This document shows, in pieces, positions 37,520 through 47,310 of a DNA stretch of 64,000 bases. The translations under genes were made by a program, and so were the position numbers. The DNA lies in assembly GCF_040807025.1 (NCBI RefSeq), contig NC_090964.1, positions 6,200,001 through 6,264,000 on the forward strand, given 5' to 3'. This DNA is from Struthio camelus (Eukaryota > Chordata > Aves > Struthioniformes > Struthionidae). The stretch's first letter is position 1; each line of letters opens with the position of its first letter. Below the pieces are notes generated by a model, which saw only the letters and a list, made by a program, of their open reading frames with translations, was not told the origin of the DNA and searched no databases.

Positions 37520-37815
37520 TGAGATTTCCAATCCAGGTTTAACTTGCGGCATCTGCTAAAATCAATCGATCGATGCCGTCGCTTCGAGCGGGCGCTTAAA
37601 TGTTTAAGCAACCCGGAGCCCAGCGAGCTTTGCTGGCTGAGACCCCCCCCGCCTGCCGCCCCGAATCTTCCTCGCTCACATTTGCAGCATGAACAAGGGA
37701 CAGTTATAAAGGCCTCCAAAGATCGCAGCGCGATGGGATTTATACCCCATCTTTGTCCCGAAAGTGAATCCAGATGACCACTGGGGAAGAATTCCTCCCT
37801 TTGTAGTTGGCTTGG
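37520..37815. promoter_or_regulatory. Candidate enhancer 3.2 kb upstream of ID3
   Basis: A low-GC island of complex sequence. It contains 'aaatcaatcgatcgatgc' (overlapping ATCAAT/ATCGAT, CUT/ONECUT-like), 'cgcttaaatgtttaagc' (a near-palindrome), 'gttataaaggcc' and 'gggatttatacccc'. It is non-coding on the + strand. Interpretation as an ID3 regulatory element rests on composition, motif density and position only. Confidence 0.3.
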
Positions 37816-38955
37816 GCGTTTGCCACGTCTCCGTTCCTCTCCTCTGCCGACCAACGCGCGTCCCCGGAGCCGGGGCTTCCAGGCATCCTCCGGCTTGCAA
37901 AACAGCAGAAACGGCCCCAAAGCGCAGGCGCCGCCGCCGCCGAGCCCCCCGCGCCGCCCGCTCGCCGCGCCGCTCGCCTCCCGCCCCCGGCGTGTGCTGC
38001 GCTCGGACGTTTCCACTCTGTTTTATGTCCTTTCACATCCTGCCACCTGTATGGACTTATTTAAGAGGGGGGGGATTTTTTTTTGGGGGGGGGTGGATCC
38101 GTAACTCAAGCCCTCGCGGGCGCATCGAGGCAGCTGTTTGGGCAGCTCCCCGAGGGTGGCAAGCCACAGAGAAGTCCGCAGAAATGTAGCGCAGAGGCAA
38201 ATCGCACGGGATTAGCAAGCGGTTCCCGGGAAGAGGGTCTGTGGGGGAAAGGTGGCGGGGAGATGGGGACGAGGACGGTGCTCGGGAGGGGGAGAGCCCT
38301 TGGCCGCCGTCCCTCAGGTGAGGCCGCCCGGCCCGGGGGCTCGCTGAGCCAAATTTGCCTGCGGGACAAAGCCCAGTTCCCGACTGCTGCTTCTTCGCTT
38401 CCCCCTCCTTTTTTTTTTTTTATTTATTTATAATTATTTTTATTTTTTTAATAAAACACACAGTGTGGGCCCTTTTCAACATGAAATCATTGTACTCTGG
38501 AGCATTCTCGCTCCCTTTTTCTCCCCCCCCCCCCTTTCTCTTTCCTCAGCGCCAAGAAATCTGCCTTGCCGGCTGGCCCGGAGTGAGAATATCCCGACTC
38601 GGGGCTGGTGGGAGGACTAGGCTCTCGGCATGCAAAAAAAAAAAAACACCCAAAAAACCCCAACAACAACAACAACAACAACCACAACCATGCGGGGTCG
38701 GGACCGAGCTTGGCTCGACCCACCAGAGTTTGGCACGGTGGGGCAAAAAGCAAAAGCGGGGCGCGAGCGGGAGGCAACGTCCCCGCGCTCCCAGCTTGCT
38801 CGCGCGCCACCCCCCCCAACCCGCCCTGCGCGAGCGGCAGCGCGCCGCCCCGCGTGCCGGCGCTCATTGGTGGGCCCGGGCGCGCCGTGGCCATGGCGGC
38901 GGGAAGGTTGCCTTGGCCACGCATCCCTGTGTGAATGCATGACGTGCGCAGGGCT

Positions 38956-38970
38956 GGCGCCAGGCTGTCT
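38956..38970 (+). promoter_or_regulatory. BMP/SMAD response element GGCGCC-N5-GTCT
   Basis: The sequence GGCGCC AGGCT GTCT fits exactly the bipartite BMP-activated element in which phospho-SMAD1/5 binds GGCGCC and SMAD4 binds GTCT at a fixed five-base spacing. Such elements are known upstream of ID genes, which are direct BMP targets. It lies 2.0 kb before the ID3 start codon. Flanking sequence has an inverted CCAAT ('cattggtggg', about 38876) and two CAGCTG E-boxes just downstream (38993 and about 39014), giving a compact enhancer of about 38850-39040. Confidence 0.7.
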
Positions 38971-39589
38971 GGGGCCGGGAGTTAGATCAACACAGCTGGA
39001 GGGCCCGGGCCACAGCTGGGCAAAGGCAGCGGGTCCCGCCGCCCAAGCCGGGCCTGTGGGAACGGCCCGCCAACAAAACCCCCTGCAAACAAAAGCCCCC
39101 CGGCGCAGCCTTTCAGCCCCCCCCCCCCGCCTGCCTGCCTGCCCAGCCCCGGGAAACGGGGGGCGGCGAGCGGGGCCGGGCATGGGAACGGCGGGGTCAG
39201 CGGTGCCACCGCGGCCTGCACTGGGGGGGGGACGGGTACCCCCTCGGAGGCGCTCGGGGTGTATTTCTGCAAATGGGGGGGGGTGTCGGGGCAAGGGGGT
39301 CGGTGCTGCTTTCGCGGGAACAGGTTAAGGGGTGTGTAACGAACGGGGATAAAGCCCGTGCTGCCGGCGAGGCTGTTCCCAAGCTGCCGCCCTCGGCACC
39401 GAGAAGGCGATTCCTCAGGAAGTGAGCAAGGGGGGGACCCCAAAAAAGCCCAGCTTGCCGCTGCTTTCCTAGGGGAGAGGTGCTTTCTTGGGGGGTCTTC
39501 GGACGGCTGCCGGGCTGGGGCGGCCCCGTGGCGAGGGTGAGCAGAGCGGGAAGGCGACCAGAGGAGACGGGTTCCCCGGGGCTTTGGGG

Positions 39590-39725
39590 GTCCCGAAAGT
39601 CGGTGGGGGGGGGGGTTGTTTCATGCCGAGCGAGGGAAATAAAACCCAACACAACTGAATTTGGGGATTTGGGCAGATCTGGAAGAAATTGCTTTTGTGG
39701 GCCGGCGTAATTTACTCCAGGTGCC
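39590..39725. promoter_or_regulatory. Small AT-rich island upstream of ID3
   Basis: Complex AT-rich sequence ('gggaaataaaacccaacacaactgaa', 'gcgtaatttactccaggtgcc') between G- and C-homopolymers. Possible regulatory remnant; no firm motif. Confidence 0.2.
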
Positions 39726-40234
39726 GCTATGCCCCCCCCCCCCGCCCTGGGCTGGGAGCCCCAGCCCGAGCGGGGTCCCGGGGTATCCCCCACCCTCACG
39801 GCTGTAACGTCCCCTTCCCACCACCCCTCGCCTGGGTTCCCCCCCTTCCCCGGTGCCAAAACCCAGGAAATACCACGGAAATCCCCCCAAATCCTCCCCC
39901 AAAGGTGTGTGTGGGGGGGCAGTCCCGCTGTAGTTTTCCAGGGATTCACAGTGTGGGTATCAGGGGAGTTTTAGCCCCCCCCCGTCCCAGGACCCCCCTG
40001 TGCGAGCAGCTCACTGAGGCCACCCCCCCCCCCCCGCCCGCTGCGGTGACACCCGTGGGAGTCCGGGCTCCCGGCGTCCCTGCGGCTTCACCCCGGGCCC
40101 GCGGGGACTCTTTCGGCCGCTCGCTGGTTCGGCTGGGTGAGCTTTGCCCTCCCGGGGGGTCGCTGCCCTCCCCTGCCCGTCGTTCCGGCTGAAACAAGCC
40201 CCGTGCCTATAAATCTCTGCTCCCCCCCCTCGGA

Positions 40235-40430
40235 AAAAAAAAAAATGCAGCCTGCTCGTAGGAGCACAGTCGCTGACCTAAATCTGGTTTCTCCATCGTA
40301 ACCTCAGCTTTACCGCAATTAATTTTTTTCTTCTGGTCACAAGATAATTCCTGACGCCAGAAAGTCTGGAGGTCATATGAGAAGCGAATTGAGGAACAGG
40401 GCGGCACTAATTTCCTACGAGATCGCCCTG
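40235..40430. promoter_or_regulatory. Candidate proximal ID3 enhancer
   Basis: An AT-rich complex island starting about 350 bases before the ID3 TATA box. It has a homeodomain core 'gcaattaattt', 'tggtcacaagataattcc' and a 'cgccagaaagtctgg' inverted element. All frames are short. Position right before the promoter makes an ID3 role likely, though unproven. Confidence 0.35.
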
Positions 40431-40735
40431 GAAAGGGGAAAAAAAACATCGCCCTCCCCAAAACTCGGGAAAGAAACCTCTGCGATGGGGGAGACGGCCC
40501 GGGGGTGCGGGGGCCGGGCTGGGGGGACCGGGGTGGGGGGACCGGGGTGGCTGGTGGCCAGCCGGACCCCCCCCTCCGCCCAGGGGGGATTTTGGGGTCC
40601 GGCCCAAGGCACGGTGCTGTGGGGTGGCGATGGGAACCCGCGGGGTCATCTCCTCCCCCCCCACCCCCGTGGGGCCACCACGGCCACCAAGGGTCATTTT
40701 GGAGGCGGGGCCTGGGGACTTCATTTGAATATACG

Positions 40736-40820
40736 GGCGGGGCTTTGGGCTCATTTGCATGCGGGGCGGGGCCCCAGCGGGCTGCCTATATAAAGGGCAG
40801 CGCTGCGCTGCCCCCTCTCC
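40736..40820 (+). promoter_or_regulatory. ID3 core promoter
   Basis: TATATAAAG (40787-40795) is a strong TATA box, placing transcription start near 40815-40822. Upstream are a GC box ('cgggcggggc', about 40734), a perfect octamer ATTTGCAT (40753-40760) and a second GC box ('cggggcgggg', 40762-40771). A TATA-containing promoter suits an immediate-early gene such as ID3. Confidence 0.85.
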
Positions 40821-40989
40821 AGTACGCCAGTGAGGTCCCAGGGGTCGGGGGTGCAAGAGGTTGGCGGTCCGAGGGGTTGGTGGTCCTGGTGGCTCCGAGC
40901 TCCGGTGGCTCCGAGGTCCCAGCAGCGGTCGCGGCACCCACCGAGGCAGCAAGGCAGCCCTCCGCGTCCCCGGCCAAGCCAGCGCCACC

Positions 40990-41515
40990 ATGAAAGCCAT
41001 CAGCCCGGTTCGATCCGTGAGGAGCTGCTACGAGGCCGTGTGCTGCCTCTCGGACCAGAGCCTGGCCATCGCCCGGGGCAGCAACAACAAGAGCCCGGCG
41101 CTGGAGGAGCCCATGAACCTGCTCTACGACATGAACGACTGCTACTCCAAGCTGCGGGAGCTGGTGCCGGGCATCCCGCAAGGCACCAAGATGAGCCAAG
41201 TGGAGATCCTCCAGCACGTCATCGACTACATCTTCGACCTGCAGATCGTGCTGGAGGAAGAGGCCAAGGGCCGCGACCCTTCCTCCGAGGCCACCTTGCT
41301 GTCCCTCAAGGTAAGGGCTGCTCGGGGCCGGGGCGTGCGCGGCGAGGGCCCTGCACGGTGCGGACGGGTTTGGGGTGTGTCGGAAGGGGGGGAGGGAAGG
41401 GGACCCCCCCCCCCCCCGCTGCCGAGGCGGCCCTGACCCCTCTCCGCGCTCCCCGCAGGCAGCCGAGCTCGCCTCTGAACTCTGCTCCAAAGACGAGAGA
41501 AGTTTGTGTCACTAA
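40990..41515 (+). CDS. ID3: Inhibitor of DNA binding 3 (HLH protein)
   Basis: Dominant-negative helix-loop-helix protein that pairs with class I bHLH (E) proteins and blocks their DNA binding, delaying differentiation. Coding exons are 40990-41310 and 41459-41515, joined in phase 0 (AAG/gtaagg, gcag/GCA), giving 125 residues. The start has a strong Kozak context (gccaccATG). The N-terminus [10 protein letters not shown] and the [13 protein letters not shown] block are ID-typical. The helix-loop-helix spans about residues 44-89 ([13 protein letters not shown], loop, [15 protein letters not shown]). No basic region precedes it, as expected. The C-terminus ends SKDERSLCH, like ID3 orthologues and unlike ID1, ID2 or ID4. 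A 3'UTR exon begins near 41679 after an intron that starts 15 bases past the stop codon. Neighbouring E2F2 on the same strand supports orthology. Confidence 0.96.
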
Positions 41516-42520
41516 CGGCGCCTCCGGCAGGTGAGTGTCCGCCAGGGACCCCGCGGCGGCGGCCCCGCCAGCCCTTCCCGAGCTGGGTCGCTCCAGCCCC
41601 ATCTGCACACAGTTAACACAGAGCTTTTTTTTGTCTTTCTTTTTTTTTTTTCTCCTTTCTCCTCTTGGTGCCAATTAGCAAACACGCAGCGAGTGTCGGT
41701 TCCTGATTCGTTATCAGCCGGAGGTAAATAGCAGCTTCCTCTGCGGCGCCAGCCTGTCTGCGGACCTGCCTCTGATGTGCCGCCAGAGTGACAGGGCCCT
41801 TTCTCTGTGTCCTTCCCCCCCGTCCCAACCCCGCCGTGGTCCCCCCCTCCTCCTCCTCCGGCCGCCCGCAGGTGCGGGATGGCCCCGCACCGCCCGGGGA
41901 CACGGCGGCCGCCTCCCGGCGAGGGGGGCGCCGGGCACCCCGGAGGCCCCCGGCGCGGGGGGGGGGGTGTGGGTGGGTGTGTTTAGTGTTTGGGGGGGGG
42001 AGTTGGTCTCCGCCGTCCGCTTCCACCATCCTCGGGTTTTTCTCCTCCTCCGAGTTTTGCCTCCCACGGACCTGCCTCGGCCCGCGAAACGCGGGGCCGC
42101 TCGCCGCCGACTTCCTCCTCCGAGCGCCGAGTTTTGAGCGTCGCTAGTCAACTCCCGGCTTCATCAGGACTTAAAACCAGAACGAATATAAGCGAGACAC
42201 TTTTCTTCTTTTTTTCCTAAACGATAGACTGGTGGAGATGCAGTTGTCTGTATATTTTTGGATTATAGTGGTCGAGTTGTTTTTAAAGGTGTTTAATGGG
42301 AGGGTAGAGGGCTTTTTTGGGGGGGGGGGGGGCATTTCTCAAATACGAACCAAACTCTCTGGGGCTGTGGCCTCGTGTATTGTGGAGCTCTATACTAGAG
42401 TATAACGTTTGTACCTTTTGCAGGAAGGTGATTTTCTGCCGACATGCCTGTACTTGCTTTATAAACTTTTTATAAAAGTTAATTTTTTTAACGTAATAAA
42501 ACAAAGGTCATTTCCAATGG
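41516..42520 (+). other. ID3: ID3 3'UTR with intron
   Basis: Exon 2 ends at 41530 (ggcag/gtgagt) and exon 3 begins near 41679 (ttag/caaac), so the second intron lies wholly in the 3'UTR, as in mammalian ID3. The distal UTR is AT-rich and ends at a poly(A) signal. A G run interrupts it at about 42319-42332. Confidence 0.75.
42495..42500 (+). terminator. ID3 poly(A) signal
   Basis: AATAAA preceded by an AT-rich 'tttttataaaagttaatttt' segment and followed by unique GC-richer DNA. It marks the end of the ID3 transcript at about 42515-42520. Confidence 0.8.
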
Positions 42521-44121
42521 CTTTGCCCTCCTTTTCTCTCCATCCTCACTGCGGAGGCCAATTCTGTGCAGCTAAACCCAGCCCAGAGGAGCAGAACAAC
42601 GGGGCTGGGATAAAGCCATGCCGAGCTGCTGGGGTTGACCCACGGGGCGCGGGGAGCAGAGCAGCAACCCCAGAGGCAGAAGCTGCCTTCCTGCCATTGT
42701 AACTTCTAGGGTTACTTTAGGAATCTCATTAATTGTTTAATAGCTTTGAAATGTCAGCTGAAGTATGGTAGGAATTAACCCTAGGCTGCTGTCTCCCGGC
42801 AAAGGTGTCTGCCAGCTATTTTGGGTGCTGCTCTCCTTATCTGATATGGAAGGAGTGAAGATGCTGTCTTCTTCCCCTTTCCCTCATGCCAGGTGGCCCT
42901 GGGGACCATGTGTTGGGGTGCAGCTGGAGCGCCGGCGGGGGGAGATGCACTTTCCTGGGTTTAACCCTGGGAACAGCTCAGCCCTGCAGCAGCTGGGAGC
43001 AGCTCTCCTGGCTGGGGTTGGGGTTGCCCCCCCAGGGCAGCTCAGCACCCAGTGCAAGCAGAGATGCTCCTGGGCTGTTTTTCCTGCAAAGGGGGCGATC
43101 ATCGTGTCAGGATGCTGATGGGATGGTGCTCAGTCCACTGGGAAGCCCCAAGGGGAAGGGTGCTGCTGGGCTGTGCCTGCCCTGGCTGCTTGGAGCCTGG
43201 CCTGTCCTTGGGGGGGTCCCTGCATCGTGTCCCCCACAGCTGGGCTTGGAGCCCCTGGGGCCAATGGGGCACCTGGGTACGGAAAGGCGAAGGCAGAGGA
43301 GGCCGAAATCCCTCTCCTCCCCCTGGATCGGGGAGGGGTTGCCTTTGGCCTCCCAGATGCGGCTTGCTCAGCTGCGGAGCCCCGTGGCTGCCGGCACAGC
43401 TGGGCCGGATCCTGCTCCCCAGGGAAGGCTCTCGCTTGCCTGCAATTAGAGGCGGGTCGGGGGCCTCCTGCCTGCTCCTGGCTCCCGGCCCCCACCTGGA
43501 GCCCCGGCTCCTCCCCGCCTTGTGCCGGGCTCTCGCTTTGGGTCGAACGCTCTTCGCCTGAGGCCGGGCACGGCGCTGGTGCTTGGCTTCGTGGTGTGCC
43601 TGTGTCCCCGGTGGCTCTGCCGACCTGCAGGTGAGCGGGGTCGGAGGCTGGGGGAAGCGAGTGGGACAGGCTGGAGGAGGAAGAGGAGGAAGAAGGAGCC
43701 AGGAGGTGCCGGGCGGGTGCAGCCGAGCAAACCTTTCTCACCTTGCTCGGCGCGCTCTGGCTTTCCCCTCTCGCTCCAGCCCTGATCCCCGCGAGCCGAA
43801 ACGTGAGCTGGGGGCAAAGCCATCGCCCAGCAAGCCCCTCTCACCTGGGGCAGCAGGCGTTTCCGCGGGGGCCCTTCCAGGGACGGCAGCACCCAGGGGG
43901 CAAGAAGCGCCACGGCAGTGTTGGGCATCCGAAAAGCAGCATGGGACCGGCCGATGCAGGGACCTTTCTGCCCCGTCCCCCTTCCCTGCACCCTGACAGC
44001 CCCCCGGGAGAGACGGGGGCTCCCACCAGGTCCTACTGACCCTCAGCTCAGCAGGAGGCAGGTGAGGGTGTTCGGCTGAAAACCGCCACTTCTGGGAACT
44101 GAGTTGGCGTTACGCTAATAG

Positions 44122-44131
44122 CTAAAAATAG
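44122..44131 (+). promoter_or_regulatory. Perfect MEF2 consensus (CTAAAAATAG)
   Basis: Matches YTAWWWWTAR exactly, inside a small AT-richer patch ('gttacgctaatagctaaaaatagg') 1.6 kb past the ID3 poly(A) site. A second identical ten-mer occurs at 45256. Confidence 0.35.
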
Positions 44132-44284
44132 GCCGCGAAAAATCTTTCGCCATCTCCGTTTGCTCTTCGTTTTGGCGGAGCAAGGCCGCTGCGGGGCGAG
44201 GGCGCATGGTGGCGGGGGGCTCGGGCGAACCTCGCCATGCTCGGCCCGCCGCCGGCCCGGCGGGTGCCTGGGACCGGGGCTGCA

Positions 44285-44322
44285 GAGCCGCACCGGCGGG
44301 ATTTGAACTCAGGGCCGAAACG
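44285..44322 (+). repeat. MIR fragment
   Basis: 'cggcgggatttgaactcagg' matches the MIR segment GCTGGGATTTGAACCCAGG. Confidence 0.45.
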
Positions 44323-44671
44323 GCTGTCGCTGGGATGGGTAGGAAACAACCGTTGTGTAAATCAGGTGGGGGACTGGGGGGCTGTCGCCGCCGTCGGTGC
44401 CTCGGTTCGCAGGCGGCTGAAAAACCGGGCACCTTCCAGAGGTCTTGACATCCTGGCTGGCTCGAGACGGTACCCGGCTCCCCGCGCCCGGGGCGGACCA
44501 GCCTGCCGAAGTGTTGGTACGGCGCCGAGCGCGGACGAGCTCAGCCCCAAATCGCCTCTCCTTGGGCAGCGGCGACAGCCCTCTGCCCCGCTGTCGCCCT
44601 GTCCGGCGTCGGAGCAGCTCCGGAGCGAGGCCTCGCTTCCAGCTGCGCTGCTCGAAGGCGAATTCCTGGCA

Positions 44672-44711
44672 CCGTTAATAATTGCCAATAATTAATAATA
44701 GCAATTAACGA
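44672..44711. promoter_or_regulatory. Dense TAAT/ATTA cluster
   Basis: Six TAAT/ATTA cores in 40 bases ('gttaataattgccaataatt', then 'aataatagcaattaac') set in strongly GC-rich DNA. Arrays of such cores are typical homeodomain binding clusters. Confidence 0.35.
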
Positions 44712-45255
44712 TGCTCCCCTACTGTTTTCGGCTGCTGCGCTGCAGAGCGGCCGTGCCAACCCGCCGCCTCCATCCCCCCCGGATCGGCTGTGGAGTGGGC
44801 GAAGCAAAAACCCCGCCAGCGATCCCTGCTCCCCGCTGCCTGCATCCCACCCCGGGGACGCCGAGGAGCTGGCGGCCGGGTCGCCCCGGAGCGGCAAGGA
44901 GGGACGGGGCGGCCGGGGGGGCACGGGCTCCCCCCGGAGCCTGGGTTTGGGCAGCGGGAGGGTTTGGCGTGAGCTCCCGGGAAGCCTCGCGAGGCCGGGA
45001 CCTCCCGCCCTGCGGCGGACGGAGCGCAGCCCCGTTCCGGGAAGAGACGTGCGGCGGGTTCCCAGGCCGCCTCGCGCCTCTGCGCCGGCGATGGGAACAG
45101 CGAGGGGGAGGCAGGAGCGGGGTCCTGGGCCGCCCGGCCCGCCGACCCCCCCGCTCCGGCTCGCGGTCTCGCCCGGTATGTTGATGCTGATGATTTCTCT
45201 GGAAACCCTGATAAAAGAAGGAAAAAAAAAAAAAACCCAAAACAAACAAACACCG

Positions 45256-45265
45256 CTAAAAATAG
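45256..45265 (+). promoter_or_regulatory. Perfect MEF2 consensus (CTAAAAATAG)
   Basis: Identical to the ten-mer at 44122. Lies just upstream of the palindrome at 45309. Confidence 0.35.
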
Positions 45266-45308
45266 ACTAGTTTGCCTCGCCGGGCCTGGGATTTCCCTTG
45301 CGGGGCAG

Positions 45309-45324
45309 ATTTATTGCAATAAAT
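45309..45324. promoter_or_regulatory. 16-bp perfect palindrome ATTTATTGCAATAAAT
   Basis: A perfect inverted repeat without spacer. It holds TTTATTG on both strands (posterior HOX/CDX-like half sites, tail to tail) centred on TTGCAA (C/EBP-like core). Confidence 0.35.
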
Positions 45325-45834
45325 TACTCCATGCCACCGGTGCCCGTCCCCCCCACCGGTGCCCCCGCGTGGGGCTGGAGAAGCCTTTCGCTCCGAAGGG
45401 TTTTCCCGGGGCGGGAGGGGGGTCTTTTGTCTTCAAAACGCCGCTTTGTTAGGGGGGACGAAAGATTAAGAATAGCAAAAAAAAAGAAAAAAAAGAAGAA
45501 GGGGGTGGGGGGGTAATGCAGAGCGGTCCGGAGCGAGCGGCGGCGGCGTGGAGGGCTGCCGCTGGCCGGCCCGGCCGGCTCGCTCGCCTCGGCGCCTCTT
45601 GGCAGGGCCGCGAGTCTGATGCAATCGGCTGCGCTGACGGAGGCCGCGCCGGCGGTTCCCCACCTGTATTTGCCATTGTGTGCCCGGAGCTGTTTGCAGG
45701 TGTTTGCTGGCGCCGCGCTGTCTGAGCCGCACTTCCCTCCTCCTCCTCCCGCTGCCTTCCCCGGCCAAGGCCTGCCTCCCCCCGCCGCGCCGGCCCGGCC
45801 CGCCGCCAGCCGGCCTCTGCCGCCGCGGACGCGC

Positions 45835-46375
45835 TCGCACACGCGGGCGCTTGTGCGTGGGGCCGGGCTGGGGGGGGGGGGAGCACGCGTGGACACGCTG
45901 CGCTTGCACGCACACGCGCTTGCTTGCCCTGCCGCTCGCATGCAACGCGTTTGCAGGCACACGCGTGTCCTTATGCACACGGGCATGCACATGTACACGC
46001 TTGCACGAGCGTCTGTAGGGACACGCATGCACGCGTGCAGATTTGCGTAAGTATCCCGCTGGGGACACACACACACACGCATGCACACGCACACCCTGAC
46101 AGAGACACATGTGCACACACGTTTATGCACATATACAACAGCCGGGACACGCATGCACTGCCCCAGCAGAAACACGTGTGCACACGCATGCATGCACTAA
46201 TGGACACTCGCTGCAGCTGTGGTGCAACACACGTGTGCATGCACACCCCCAACAGCGCCGCCTGTGCGCGCTCACATGTCTTCCAGTGACATGCACACAC
46301 ACGTGCGCTTGTGTGCATGCAAGGGCACACGTGCACGCATACCCCTTCCCGGCCAACAGCGACACAAGAGCGCAT
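45835..46375. repeat. CA/CG-rich alternating tract (Z-DNA-prone)
   Basis: About 540 bases dominated by cacacgc, gcatgc, cacgtgtgc and gtgcat words, mostly alternating pyrimidine-purine but without a fixed period, i.e. an old diverged (CA)n expansion. All three frames on the minus strand stay open (Cys/Val/His/Ala-rich), which is compositional. Confidence 0.75.
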
Positions 46376-47204
46376 GCAACCCCCCCCCCCCGGCCAAGTA
46401 TCACCCCCCAAATTAAAAGGCCCCTTTCCCCAGCGCCGCCGTCCCCACCCCAGGCATCCCCGCTCTGCTGGCTTGCTCCCAACTTGGCGAAATATCCGTC
46501 CCCTGGGGCCCTGCGGCATCCGCGGCTCCACCGATGGCTCCTCCTGTCCGAACTGCTGGCGTGGAGGGGCCGGAGCGCGGCCGCTCGCTCCGGGGGGGGA
46601 GCGGTGAGTCAGGGACGTGGGGGGATTTTGCTGGGGGGGGTGTTGTTCCCTATCTGCCCGCGCTCAGTGCCTGGTGCTGGCACACGTGCTCGGGGCGGCT
46701 GTGGGTGGGAGCGGGGAAACCGAGGCATGGTCGTGGTTTCGAGTGGGAGAAAGGGGCATGTAACACCCCCCCCCAACCATCTCCATCCTGCTGGAAGAGG
46801 GGGGCGATAGCGGCTCCCGTGAGTCTACGGAGCGTCCAGACTCCGGGCGGGAGGAACGCCCGGCCGCGCGCCGCGGCATCACTCCCTCCGCGCCGGTCGC
46901 TCCGCGCCGGCCCTTCCCGCGCATCCGCCCCGTGCACCCCAATCTCCCCCCCCCCCGCCCCGGCATTGGGCTCCTGTGGGCGTCTGATACATGCAGGGTG
47001 ATGTGGGGGGAGGCCGGGCTCTGCCGAGGTGCCTGGAGCAGCCCAGGATTGCTCCGGCTTTGCCGGCGCGCGGGCTGCGGCGGAGGGGGGGTGCTGCCGC
47101 AGCCCCCGTCGTGACGGTCCGGCGCTGGACAGGGATGCTCCCGGCTCTGGGTCGTGGCCCAGCTCTGCGCTCCCCCCTTTAACCCTCTGGGCTCCCCTCC
47201 CCAC

Positions 47205-47310
47205 CCTGTTTTACAGGTAGGGAAAGCGAAGCCCCTTCCCCTCCCTGCCCCTTTGGAGACCACCCGGCAGCGCTGGCAGCGCCGGCGAGGGGACCCAGGC
47301 GTCCTGGCAG
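47205..47310 (+). repeat. MIR fragment, two conserved blocks
   Basis: 'ctgttttacaggtagggaaa' (MIR ATTTTACAGATGGGGAAACTGAG) followed at the right distance by 'ggggacccaggcgtcctggc' (MIR 3' block). Two blocks in order make this one of the better copies. Confidence 0.6.

Noticed and set aside
40990-41515. Assignment of the HLH gene to ID1, ID2 or ID4
   Set aside because: The SKDERSLCH-type end, the [12 protein letters not shown] block and E2F2 as co-oriented neighbour fit ID3; ID2 lacks the Cys-Cys segment and ID4 carries a long poly-Ala region.
44285-44322. tRNA-like B box (gttcaaatcc on the minus strand)
   Set aside because: No T-stem pairing, A box or cloverleaf around it. The sequence fits a MIR 3' segment better.
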